Positions 25,494-32,027 of a stretch of 32,027 nucleotides of DNA are shown piece after piece. The position numbers and the translations under genes were made by a program. Each line of letters begins with the position of its first letter. Position 1 is the first letter of the stretch. This DNA is from Paracoccaceae bacterium (lineage in GTDB: Bacteria > Pseudomonadota > Alphaproteobacteria > Rhodobacterales > Rhodobacteraceae): the NCBI GenBank assembly GCA_020629115.1, contig JAHDDY010000011.1, positions 34,372 through 66,398 of the forward strand, written 5' to 3'. The notes under the pieces are model-generated. The model searched no databases. It had not been told where the DNA came from and was given only the letters and a program-made list of their open reading frames with translations.

Positions 25494-25672
25494 TGCCGGC
25501 GGTCACCGGCGGTGACCGTTCCATCCATCCCCGCTGCCCCGGATGCGATGCGGCGCGCAGTGCCGCAATGCCGGTCCGGGGCCTGTCTCCGCTCCGAAAG
25601 ATCCCGCCATCGCGCGTAGCGACCGGCAAGATAGAACGGTCTGCACTCGTTTCGCTGACATGACCCCGCCCC

Positions 25673-26659
25673 TCAGGGGTCGAGCCGCACCCGCCGCGCG
25701 CCCACCGCCGCGCCGTTCCAGTCGCGGATCGGGGTGCGGGCGTAGCGGTCGGCGACGGGATGGGCCGCGTCCAGAACGCCGAGCGAGACGAGAAGCGCGG
25801 TGCAGAGCGCCTCGGACGCCGCCCGGTCGCCATCGTCGATCTTGAGGCAGAAGCCGAGGCCCCTGCCGGCGAGGATGCCGGTGAACACGCCGTCCGCCCC
25901 CGTCTTCACCACCGCCCGGCCCCCCGTCGCCTCGATCAGCGCGGCGCAGGCGCGGCCCTCGCCCGACATCAGCAGCGGATGCGCGGCCATCGCATCCCGC
26001 AGGGCCGCCATCGCCGTCCCGCGCGCCCCTGCGCCGGACGCACCCGCGAAAAGGGCCATCGCCCGGGCGACGCCCCGCAGGCTGGCGGCGAAGTTCGGCG
26101 CGGAACAGCCGTCGATGCCGTAGGCGAGCGGCACGTCCGTCCCCGTCGTCTCCGCGAAGGCCTGCGCGACGTGGCGCTGGACCGGCCCGTCCGGATCGAG
26201 ATACCCGTCTTCCGCCGCGCCGAGATGGCGGGCGAGGGTCAGGAACCCCGCGTGCTTGCCCGAACAGTTGTTGAGCATCCGGCCGGCGGGAACGCCCGCC
26301 GCGCGCAGGGCCTTGTCGCGCGGCGGCTGGGGGCCGCAGAGGAGGGCGCTCTCGTCCAGCCCCAGCGCCGCCAGCCACGCCCCGACGCGATCCGTATGGA
26401 TCGGCGCGCCCTGATGCGAGGCGCAGGCGAGGGCGAGGTGCTCCTGCGTCAGCCGCGCCGCCGCCGCCGCGCCCGATTCCATCAGCGGCAACGCCTGGAT
26501 CATCTTGATAGAGGATCGGGGCAGGACGGGCCGGTCGATGTCGCCCGCCGCCGCGTGGAGCGCCCCGTCCGCATGCATGATCGCGTATGCGCCGGCATGG
26601 CGGTTCTCCACGAGGGGGCCACGTGAGGTTTCGACGAGTACGGGGTTGTTCCGATTCAT
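25673..26659 (-). CDS. L-asparaginase, rhizobial (ReAV/AnsA) type
   Basis: This 328-aa protein belongs to the asparaginase family first known from Rhizobium etli, which is unrelated to the E. coli enzymes and hydrolyses Asn to Asp and ammonia. The catalytic features of that family are all visible: the SxxK motif in RSSIKMIQ (Ser49, Lys52), Ser81 in CASHQG, Cys132 and Lys135 in NNCSGKHAG, Cys185 in GIDGCSAP (with Cys132 and Lys135 forming the metal site) and Lys252 in VKTGADG. There is no signal peptide, so the enzyme is cytoplasmic. The start is preceded by a purine-rich AGAGAAAAGAAA and not a canonical Shine-Dalgarno. It appears to be monocistronic. Confidence 0.9.
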   Translation of the reverse strand: MNRNNPVLVETSRGPLVENRHAGAYAIMHADGALHAAAGDIDRPVLPRSSIKMIQALPLMESGAAAAARLTQEHLALACASHQGAPIHTDRVGAWLAALGLDESALLCGPQPPRDKALRAAGVPAGRMLNNCSGKHAGFLTLARHLGAAEDGYLDPDGPVQRHVAQAFAETTGTDVPLAYGIDGCSAPNFAASLRGVARAMALFAGASGAGARGTAMAALRDAMAAHPLLMSGEGRACAALIEATGGRAVVKTGADGVFTGILAGRGLGFCLKIDDGDRAASEALCTALLVSLGVLDAAHPVADRYARTPIRDWNGAAVGARRVRLDP

Positions 26660-26736
26660 TTTCTTTTCTCTATAAAGGAACCAATTCGCAGCGCCGCCGC
26701 TTGAAACGATAACACTCAGTATTTCGGCAGGTCGTC

Positions 26737-26874
26737 ATGCTCGCGCGTCTCTTCGGAAACAGGTTTCGTTCGGTCTACGTGTCCCGCGACGTGCTGCTCG
26801 TCGTCGCGATCAGCGTCGCGCTGAGCCTCGTCGCCCTCGTCGCCTTCGCGGCGTCCCTGCCGCCGGTGTCGTGA
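26737..26874 (+). CDS. 45-aa single-pass membrane peptide
   Basis: An ATG at 26737 opens a 45-codon frame ending with TGA at 26872-26874. The predicted peptide has a basic N-terminus (MLARLFGNRFRSVYVSRD) followed by an uninterrupted hydrophobic stretch (about residues 19-41, rich in Val, Leu and Ala), so it would be a single-pass inner-membrane protein. A GGCAGG lies seven bases upstream of the ATG, and an AT-richer stretch with TTGAAA precedes it. It sits between the divergent asparaginase gene and the convergent gpsA gene. No family is recognised. The clean positive-then-hydrophobic design and the ribosome site argue that it is real. Confidence 0.55.
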   Translation: MLARLFGNRFRSVYVSRDVLLVVAISVALSLVALVAFAASLPPVS

Positions 26875-26881
26875 CGGTCCG

Positions 26882-27850
26882 TCACTCCCGCGCCGCGAGG
26901 GGGCGCTGAAGCAGGATATCGACGGCCTCGGCCACGGACACGTCCCCCGCGACGATCCCGGCCACCGTCTCGGAAATCGGCATCTCCACGCCGTACCGAC
27001 GGCCCAGCGCCACCGTCCCCGCCGCGCTCGCCGCCCCCTCCACCGTATCGCCCGACGCCCCCTCCGCCGCGCCGAGGCGCAGGCCGAGCGAGAAGTTGCG
27101 CGACCGGGACGAGGCGCAGGTCAGCACCAGATCCCCCAGTCCCGACAGCCCCGCCACCGTCTCCGCCCGTCCGCCCATGGCCACGGCGAGGCGCGCCATC
27201 TCCGCGAAGCCCCGCGCGACGAGGGCGGCGCGGGCGCTCTCGCCCAGCCCCCGCGCGACCACGATGCCGCAGGCGATGGCCAGCACGTTCTTGACCGCGC
27301 CGCCCACCTGCGCGCCGACGGCGTCGTCGGTCGGATAGGGGCGGAAGGTCGGGGTGGCCAGCGCCGCCTGCACCGCGCCCGCCGCGTCCAGCGTCCCGGC
27401 GGCGATGGTGACGGCGGTGGGCAGGCCGCGCGCCACGTCCGCCGCGAAGCCGGGACCCGTGAGCACCGCGAGCGGATGGCCCGGCACCGCCTCCCCCGCG
27501 ACGGCTGTCGGCAGAGCGAGCGTGCCACGCTCGACGCCCTTCTGGCACAGCACCACGGTCGCGCCGGGGTCGAGATGCGGGACCGCCCGCTCCAGCACCC
27601 CCCGCGCCGCCTGGGCCGGGATGACGGCCAGGACGAGGGATGCCCCGGCCAGCACCGCCATGTCCGTCGAGGCGGTCAGGCGCGGATCGAGGGGGATATC
27701 GGGCAGGGCCGCCGCGCGGTGGGCCGCGTTCACCGCCGCCACCACCCCCGCATCGCGTGCCCAGATCGCCGTCCCGTGACCCTGCGCCGCGCAAAGCTGC
27801 GCCAGCGCCGTCCCCCAGGCCCCGCCGCCCAGCACCGCGACGCGCGTCAT
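26882..27850 (-). CDS. gpsA: Glycerol-3-phosphate dehydrogenase [NAD(P)+]
   Basis: This 322-aa cytoplasmic enzyme reduces dihydroxyacetone phosphate to sn-glycerol 3-phosphate for phospholipid synthesis. The N-terminus [16 protein letters not shown] is the dinucleotide-binding Rossmann motif. [38 protein letters not shown] with the catalytic Lys, and [12 protein letters not shown] all match GpsA. The ATG overlaps the stop of tsaD (ATGA on the minus strand), so the two are co-transcribed and translationally coupled, an arrangement common in Rhodobacterales. The frame stays open far upstream through tsaD, but only the overlap start makes sense. Confidence 0.96.
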   Translation of the reverse strand: MTRVAVLGGGAWGTALAQLCAAQGHGTAIWARDAGVVAAVNAAHRAAALPDIPLDPRLTASTDMAVLAGASLVLAVIPAQAARGVLERAVPHLDPGATVVLCQKGVERGTLALPTAVAGEAVPGHPLAVLTGPGFAADVARGLPTAVTIAAGTLDAAGAVQAALATPTFRPYPTDDAVGAQVGGAVKNVLAIACGIVVARGLGESARAALVARGFAEMARLAVAMGGRAETVAGLSGLGDLVLTCASSRSRNFSLGLRLGAAEGASGDTVEGAASAAGTVALGRRYGVEMPISETVAGIVAGDVSVAEAVDILLQRPLAARE

Positions 27851-28935
27851 ACCTTCGCCCCCCGCTTGCCGGTCCAGACCCCGGCCATCGGATTGCTCGC
27901 CACCGGAAAGCGGGGTTTGGGCACCAGCTCCCCCGTCAGCCCCGCCGCGTGGCGCTCCAGCCCCGCCCAGGCGATCATCGCGCCGTTGTCGGTGCATAGA
28001 GCCAGCGGCGGGAAGACGGCCTCGAACCCTTCCTCCCGCGCCAGCGTCTCCAGCCCCGCCCGCAGCGCCGCGTTCGCGGCCACGCCCCCCGCGACCGCGA
28101 AGCCGGGGGACGCGCCACCGGGCAGCCGCTCCCGGAACAGCGCCATCGCCCGGCGCGATTTCTCCACCAGCACGTCCCGCGCCGCCGCCTGGAAGCTCGC
28201 GCAGAGATCGGCGATGTCGCGCGCCTCCATGCCTCCCGCCGCGACCCGCGCATCCCGCGCCATGCGCACGGCGGTCTTGAGGCCCGAGAACGACACGTCG
28301 CAGCCGGGACGGTCCATCAGCGGGCGCGGCAGACGAAAGCGCGCCGCATCGCCCCCCCGCGCCATCGCCTCGACCTTCGGCCCGCCGGGGATGCCGAGAT
28401 CGAGCATCTTCGCCACCTTGTCGAACGCCTCGCCCGGCGCGTCGTCGATGGTCGTGCCGATGCGCTCGTGGTCGCCGGGGCCGTTCGCGATCAGGAACAG
28501 GCAATGCCCGCCCGAGACCAGCAGCATCAGATACGGATAGGCCAGCCCGTCCGTCAGGCGCGGGGTCAGCGCGTGCCCTTCCAAATGGTTCACCGGCACC
28601 AGCGGCACCCCCGACCCCAGCGACAGACCCTGCGCGCAGGCGATACCCGCCACCAGCCCGCCGATCAGACCCGGCCCTACCGTGACCGCGACGGCATCCA
28701 TCGCCGCCAGCGGCACGCCCGCGCCCTCCAGCGCCTGCCCCACCGCGACGTCGAGCTTCTCCGCATGGGCGCGCGCCGCGATCTCGGGCACCACGCCGCC
28801 ATAGGCCGCGTGCAGGTCCATCTGGTCGAAGACCACGTTCGACAGGATCGCGCCGCGCCCCGCCGCCGCATCCCCGCGCACGACCGCCGCCGCCGTCTCG
28901 TCGCAGCTCGACTCGATTCCGAGGACGGTGAGCAT
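27847..28935 (-). CDS. tsaD: tRNA N6-threonylcarbamoyladenosine transferase TsaD
   Basis: This 362-aa protein transfers the threonylcarbamoyl group to A37 of ANN-decoding tRNAs, together with TsaB and TsaE. The N-terminus [19 protein letters not shown] is the Kae1/Gcp signature. HAEKLD and NHLEGH supply the metal-binding His residues, and [10 protein letters not shown] and [12 protein letters not shown] follow. The ATG at 28935 is preferred over another at 28941 because AGAAGGG lies six bases before it, and the long upstream extension overlaps hemC. The gene is divergent from hemC, with about 85 bases between their starts, and is followed by gpsA in an ATGA overlap. Confidence 0.96.
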   Translation of the reverse strand: MLTVLGIESSCDETAAAVVRGDAAAGRGAILSNVVFDQMDLHAAYGGVVPEIAARAHAEKLDVAVGQALEGAGVPLAAMDAVAVTVGPGLIGGLVAGIACAQGLSLGSGVPLVPVNHLEGHALTPRLTDGLAYPYLMLLVSGGHCLFLIANGPGDHERIGTTIDDAPGEAFDKVAKMLDLGIPGGPKVEAMARGGDAARFRLPRPLMDRPGCDVSFSGLKTAVRMARDARVAAGGMEARDIADLCASFQAAARDVLVEKSRRAMALFRERLPGGASPGFAVAGGVAANAALRAGLETLAREEGFEAVFPPLALCTDNGAMIAWAGLERHAAGLTGELVPKPRFPVASNPMAGVWTGKRGAKV

Positions 28936-29020
28936 GGGCATCCCTTCTGTCGCTTTGCCTCGGCGCGTCGTCGTGCTAGGCGGGATCGACTTGACGCCTT
29001 TCGACGGAGAACGCAACCCG

Positions 29021-29962
29021 ATGAGCGCCCCCTACGGCCCCGCCCGCCCGTTCCGCATCGGCACCCGCGCCAGCCCGCTCGCCCTCGCGCAGGCCTACGA
29101 AACCGCCACGCGGCTGAAGGAGGCGCATGGCCTGGGCGACGACAGCATCGAGATCGTGAAGATCGTCACCACGGGCGACCAGCGACTGGAGAAGAAGCTC
29201 GGCGACATCGGCGGCAAGGGCCTCTTCACCAAGGAGGTGGAGGAGGCGCTGTATGACGGGCGCATCGACCTCGCCGTCCATTCGATGAAGGACATGCCGA
29301 CCGTCCTGCCCGACGGGCTGGAGATCAGCGCATTGCTGCCCCGCGAGGACGTGCGCGACGCCTTCGTCAGCCCGCGCCATGCGAGCATCGAGGCGATGCC
29401 GGCGGGGGCGGTGGTCGGCACCGCCTCGCTCCGGCGGCAGGCGCAGCTCCTGCACAAGCGCCCCGACCTGAAGGTCACGCTGTTCCGCGGCAACGTGCAG
29501 ACCCGCCTGCGCAAGCTCGACGAGGGCGAGGCGGATGCGACCTTCCTCGCGGTCGCAGGGCTGAACCGGCTCGACCGGATCGAGGTGGCCACCGCCATCA
29601 TCGAGACCGCCGACATGCTCCCCGCCGTCGCGCAGGGCGCGGTGGGCATCGAGACGCGCACCGACGACGACGCCATCCGCGCCGCCCTCGCGCCGCTGCA
29701 TTGCGACGCCTGCGGCACGCGCCTCGCCGCCGAACGGGCCTTCCTCGGCGCGCTCGACGGGTCGTGCAAGACGCCCATCGGCGGCCTCGCGGAGATCGAG
29801 GGCGACCGCCTGATCCTGCGCGGCGAGGTGCTGCGCCCGGACGGCTCCGAGCGCCACGCCACCAGCCGGGAGGGGGCGCTGTCGGATGCCGTGGCCATGG
29901 GTCTCGACGCGGGCGAGGAACTCAAGCGCCTCGCCGGGCCGGGCTTCTTCGTCCAGGCGTGA
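29021..29962 (+). CDS. hemC: Hydroxymethylbilane synthase (porphobilinogen deaminase)
   Basis: This 313-aa enzyme assembles four porphobilinogen molecules into hydroxymethylbilane in tetrapyrrole synthesis. [14 protein letters not shown] is the N-terminal signature, and VHSMKDMPT holds the catalytic Asp region. [20 protein letters not shown] follows, and GSCKTPIGG carries Cys249, which binds the dipyrromethane cofactor. The ATG at 29021 has GGAGA ten bases upstream; an earlier in-frame ATG at 28928 lies inside tsaD and is rejected. The stop overlaps the GTG start of hemD, so both pathway enzymes are made from one message. Confidence 0.97.
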   Translation: MSAPYGPARPFRIGTRASPLALAQAYETATRLKEAHGLGDDSIEIVKIVTTGDQRLEKKLGDIGGKGLFTKEVEEALYDGRIDLAVHSMKDMPTVLPDGLEISALLPREDVRDAFVSPRHASIEAMPAGAVVGTASLRRQAQLLHKRPDLKVTLFRGNVQTRLRKLDEGEADATFLAVAGLNRLDRIEVATAIIETADMLPAVAQGAVGIETRTDDDAIRAALAPLHCDACGTRLAAERAFLGALDGSCKTPIGGLAEIEGDRLILRGEVLRPDGSERHATSREGALSDAVAMGLDAGEELKRLAGPGFFVQA

Positions 29963-30672
29963 GCCACCGCGTCCTCGTCACCCGCGCGGCGGCGCAGGGG
30001 GAGGGCACGGCGGCCCGCCTGCGCGCGCGGGGGCACACGGCGGTGCTCGCCCCGCTGGTGCGCATCGAGCGGATGGCGGCGCGGCTGCCCCCCGCCCTCC
30101 AGGCCATCCTCGCCACCAGCCGCAACGGTGCGGAGGCGCTCGCGGAGGCGACCGGCCGGCGCGACGTGCCGGTGCTGGCGGTGGGGGAGGCGACGGCGCG
30201 GACGCTGCGGGAGGCCGGCTTCGCGGACGTGCGCTCCGCGAACGGCGATGCCGATGCGCTCGCCGCGCTGGCCCTCGCCGCGCTCGCCCCGGATCGCGGC
30301 CCGGTGCTGCACGCGCGCGGCGCCGAGATTCGCCGCTCCCCGCTCGATCCCCTGCGCGCGGCGGGGTTCGAGACCGCCGAGGCCGTGCTGTACCGCACGG
30401 CGGCGCTCGATACCCTGCCCCCCGAGGCGCTCGCCTGCACTGCCGCGCTCGTCCATTCCCCCGGCAGCGCCCGCCGCCTGCACGATGCGATGCCGCCCGG
30501 CGCCCCACGCCTCGCCGTGGTCGCCATCAGCGAGGCGGCGCTTCTCCCCCTGCGCGATGCACCCTTCGCCGCCTCCCTCCACGCCGCCGCCCATCCGTCG
30601 GAGGAGGCGATGCTCGATCTTCTCGACGACGTGCCGAAGAATCCCGTTGCCCCGGACGTCCCGCTCGGCTAG
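29959..30672 (+). CDS. hemD: Uroporphyrinogen-III synthase
   Basis: This 237-aa protein closes hydroxymethylbilane into uroporphyrinogen III, the step after HemC. HemD proteins are poorly conserved. The support is the opening RVLVTRAAAQGEGTAARL, the TSRNGAEAL and VLAVGEATARTLREAGF segments, the VLYRTAAL strand and VHSPGSARRL, plus the position directly after hemC. The start is GTG at 29959, overlapping the hemC TGA. Length is normal (about 230-260 aa). In related bacteria a mitofilin-like gene and hemY often come next; here a tRNA gene and foreign-looking DNA follow instead. Confidence 0.93.
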   Translation: MSHRVLVTRAAAQGEGTAARLRARGHTAVLAPLVRIERMAARLPPALQAILATSRNGAEALAEATGRRDVPVLAVGEATARTLREAGFADVRSANGDADALAALALAALAPDRGPVLHARGAEIRRSPLDPLRAAGFETAEAVLYRTAALDTLPPEALACTAALVHSPGSARRLHDAMPPGAPRLAVVAISEAALLPLRDAPFAASLHAAAHPSEEAMLDLLDDVPKNPVAPDVPLG

Positions 30673-30717
30673 AGAAACCCCGCGTTGACGAAACGCTGCT
30701 ATCCGTACCGTCACCGC

Positions 30718-30793
30718 GCCGCTGTAGCTCAGGTGGTAGAGCACGTCATTCGTAATGATGGGGTCGGGGGTTCGAGTCCCTCCAGCGGCACCA
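30718..30793 (+). tRNA. tRNA-Thr (anticodon CGT)
   Basis: The full cloverleaf can be drawn. Acceptor arms GCCGCTG and CAGCGGC pair perfectly, the D stem is GCTC/GAGC, and the anticodon stem CGTCA/TGATG (one G-U) holds the loop TTCGTAA with anticodon CGT, which reads ACG. The T arm GGGGG-TTCGAGT-CCCTC has one G-U pair, and A73 with an encoded CCA ends the gene. TTGACG at 30685-30690 could be part of its promoter, but no good -10 was found. Base composition falls immediately after the CCA, so the 3' half of the gene is a likely integration site for the adjoining accessory DNA. Confidence 0.96.
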
Positions 30794-30814
30794 CTTTTTC
30801 ATATATTCTACGGT

Positions 30815-31189
30815 TCACCAAAAATTTTTCCGCTGGATCTTTTGATCGCGCCGTTCGCGTTCTGCCTTATCTAGCACAGTATGGGGTTTGCCACCGTGCG
30901 GCGGCGGCAACGTAGTTTTCCCAGCATTAATACCTTCGAGGACCAGAACGTCTCGCCAATTGTTTCCGTATATTCGGACCGTGATAAGCTCTGCCCTTAT
31001 CAAGCGTTGGATGATGGCGGGTATGCTGCTTGCCGCTACTGACTTCCATGAAATGGACGTGGTGAGATATGCCGCCAATTCAGAATTTGTAGGGCAACGA
31101 ACGCCTTCGAGCGCAGCTCGCTCCAATGCACTGAACACCAGAGCGTCTCGTGTTAACGCTTTTTCTCCAATCGCATTTCTGTCCTTCAA
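30815..31189 (-). CDS. Winged-helix DNA-binding protein of accessory region
   Basis: This 124-aa protein starts with TTG at 31189, which has AGGAGA nine bases upstream. A longer frame to 31480 lacks a ribosome site and would overlap the divergent gene. Residues about 15-80 fit a winged helix: FSALERAALEGVRCPTNSEL, then an Ile/Leu recognition helix and AELITVRIYGNNWRDVLVLE as the wing. The pattern resembles small regulators found on phages and plasmids of Rhodobacterales. A basic tail (KAERERRDQKIQRK) ends it. Codon use (TTA, ATA, AAA) differs from the core genes. A 12-bp perfect inverted repeat lies 28 bases upstream, so it may regulate itself and its divergent neighbour. Confidence 0.7.
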   Translation of the reverse strand: MKDRNAIGEKALTRDALVFSALERAALEGVRCPTNSELAAYLTTSISWKSVAASSIPAIIQRLIRAELITVRIYGNNWRDVLVLEGINAGKTTLPPPHGGKPHTVLDKAERERRDQKIQRKNFW

Positions 31190-31216
31190 AATGATACGTC
31201 TCCTATAGATCGTGCA

Positions 31217-31248
31217 ATTTGGCAATCGGCAAAAGTCGATTGCCAAAT
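31217..31248. promoter_or_regulatory. 12-bp perfect inverted repeat, likely operator
   Basis: ATTTGGCAATCG, an eight-base spacer, then CGATTGCCAAAT form a perfect inverted repeat between two divergent genes, 28 bases upstream of the winged-helix start and 64 bases upstream of the plus-strand GTG. The symmetry and position suit a dimeric repressor binding site better than a terminator, as there is no adjacent T tract. Confidence 0.65.
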
Positions 31249-31311
31249 AAACTAGCGCAAAAAATTCGCCACTGCTATCCAGCCCACAAGACAGAGTAAG
31301 GCGGATACAGC

Positions 31312-32027
31312 GTGGCGCAAAACTACCGAGAAGCCATTGCAGCGAGCGGGCTGACGATCTACGACGCAATCGAAGTCGGAGACCCCGACCTCTGGATCCC
31401 GACGCCGGAGTTAGAATCTCTACTTGATGCCGAACTCCGGGGCACCAGCCTTGCCGGTCTTGCCCTCCGAACGCGATCAAAGGTGGTGAAGCAACAGGTC
31501 TGTCGAGCTTTGGGCTATCCAGTTCCGTCGAGCTTTAAGAAAACGCAGCCCCGCTTTGTCGGCCAGATGTTCGACACCTACGCCCAAAAGGCAGACAATC
31601 TTCAAGTCTGGAACGAAGAACTTTCGCCGACGCGCCGATATGTGATCCTCCGCGTAGATGAGACGGACAAGATCGCTCGCGTGAAGGTGGTGAACGGGGA
31701 AGAGCTTGCACAACTCGACACAACAGGGACGCTGACGCAGAAGTATCAGGCGCAGTTGCTGCAAGGGGAGGTGTCCGAAGAGCTGATTGCGGCGGTTGAC
31801 ACTGACGCGCTCCTTCCACACGTCCGCGCCGGTGCAAATCTCGCGGATTGCGTATGCCCGACGGATCATCCCACCGACGGTCTCATTCTTCCAATCGGCG
31901 AGGTTTTTGAGCGGCTTCGCGGCGCTTTGGGCCGGTCCTTCCCCGACGCTGGAACGGATCAGGAGCGGAACCGTGGAGCCGCGCTACACCGCATTGTTTG
32001 TGAGCTACTGGGCTTGACCTGCCCCCC
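31312..32027 (+). CDS. Partial gene, possible type II restriction endonuclease
   Basis: A GTG at 31312, the first possible start after the in-frame stop at 31297, has AAGGCGG seven bases upstream and opens a frame with no stop through the window end (238 codons and two bases). The product reads as an ordinary folded protein: VAQNYREAIAASGLTIYD at the start, a middle part with SKVVKQQVCRALGYPVP, SFKKTQPRFVGQMFDTYAQK and NLQVWNEELSP, and near the edge QERNRGAALHRIVCELLG. From memory, these motifs resemble type II restriction endonucleases of the PD-(D/E)XK kind, whose catalytic Asp and Glu-x-Lys would come just beyond the window. That cannot be verified here. Codon use and lower GC mark it as acquired. 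Confidence 0.75.
   Translation, partial: MAQNYREAIAASGLTIYDAIEVGDPDLWIPTPELESLLDAELRGTSLAGLALRTRSKVVKQQVCRALGYPVPSSFKKTQPRFVGQMFDTYAQKADNLQVWNEELSPTRRYVILRVDETDKIARVKVVNGEELAQLDTTGTLTQKYQAQLLQGEVSEELIAAVDTDALLPHVRAGANLADCVCPTDHPTDGLILPIGEVFERLRGALGRSFPDAGTDQERNRGAALHRIVCELLGLTCP

Noticed and set aside
25493-25663. 56-codon ORF overlapping the histidine kinase stop (TGATG)
   Set aside because: The overlap looks like coupling, but there is no domain, the composition is unremarkable and the segment includes an inverted repeat (GGTCACC-GGC-GGTGACC at 25501-25517). Too little support to call a gene.
28936-29016. N-terminal extension of tsaD
   Set aside because: The extra residues are not part of the Kae1/Gcp family and overlap the hemC promoter region; the ribosome site supports the start at 28935.
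30888-31208. Plus-strand ORF of 106 codons
   Set aside because: It is the shadow of the minus-strand winged-helix gene, whose translation shows a coherent helix-turn-helix and wing and a proper ribosome site.
31190-31480. N-terminal extension of the winged-helix gene to a TTG at 31480
   Set aside because: The extension reads through the operator-like repeat and into the divergent gene, is Arg-rich without structure and has no ribosome site; the TTG at 31189 behind AGGAGA is better.
1-32027. CRISPR arrays, insertion sequences, rRNA genes, replication origins
   Set aside because: No regularly spaced repeats, transposase genes, rRNA-like sequence or origin signatures were seen on either strand.

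Overview
The window is GC-rich chromosomal DNA from an alphaproteobacterium, most likely of the Rhodobacteraceae/Roseobacter type. This rests on alphaproteobacterial families (DUF2794, DUF6456, rhizobial-type asparaginase), a PleC/DivJ/PdhS-like histidine kinase, the sufT-sufA and gpsA-tsaD//hemC-hemD neighbourhoods, and a GTTC-N7-GTTC LexA-type box. The taxonomic call is an inference. No 16S rRNA or other decisive marker is present.

Bases 1-13518 hold one co-directional block of type VI secretion system (T6SS) genes: tssE, a 58-codon small ORF, tssF, tssG, tagH (FHA), a very unusual tssJ-type lipoprotein, tssK, tssL, tssH/clpV, a sigma-54 activator of the VasH type and a TagO/VasI-like periplasmic protein. 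Most neighbours overlap or nearly touch, so the block looks like one transcription unit. It contains baseplate (TssEFGK), membrane-anchor (TssJ, TssL), sheath-recycling (TssH) and control (TagH, VasH-like) parts. TssM, TssA, the sheath (TssBC), Hcp, VgrG and effectors are absent and presumably lie before base 1.

Bases 13526-13613 form an 88-bp nested palindrome that separates the T6SS block from housekeeping DNA. After it come pth, an unknown gene, rnr, a secreted Gln/Pro/Thr-rich protein with its own promoter and terminator, rplY (minus strand), a DUF2794 gene, and the compact operon sufT-sufA-tpiA. A shared bidirectional terminator lies between tpiA and a convergent phasin-like protein with a C-terminal helix-hairpin-helix. 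Upstream of that gene is a DUF6456 regulator-like gene whose promoter region carries a perfect LexA-type SOS box. A divergent orphan hybrid-free sensor histidine kinase follows.

Bases 25673-30672 hold the asparaginase gene, a 45-aa membrane peptide, gpsA and tsaD (overlapping), then divergent hemC-hemD (overlapping). A tRNA-Thr(CGT) gene follows hemD. Directly after its encoded CCA end the base composition and codon use change. A winged-helix protein (minus strand, TTG start) and a divergent gene that runs off the window end share a 12-bp perfect inverted repeat. This looks like the start of an integrated accessory or defence island; the run-off gene resembles a type II restriction endonuclease, from recall only.
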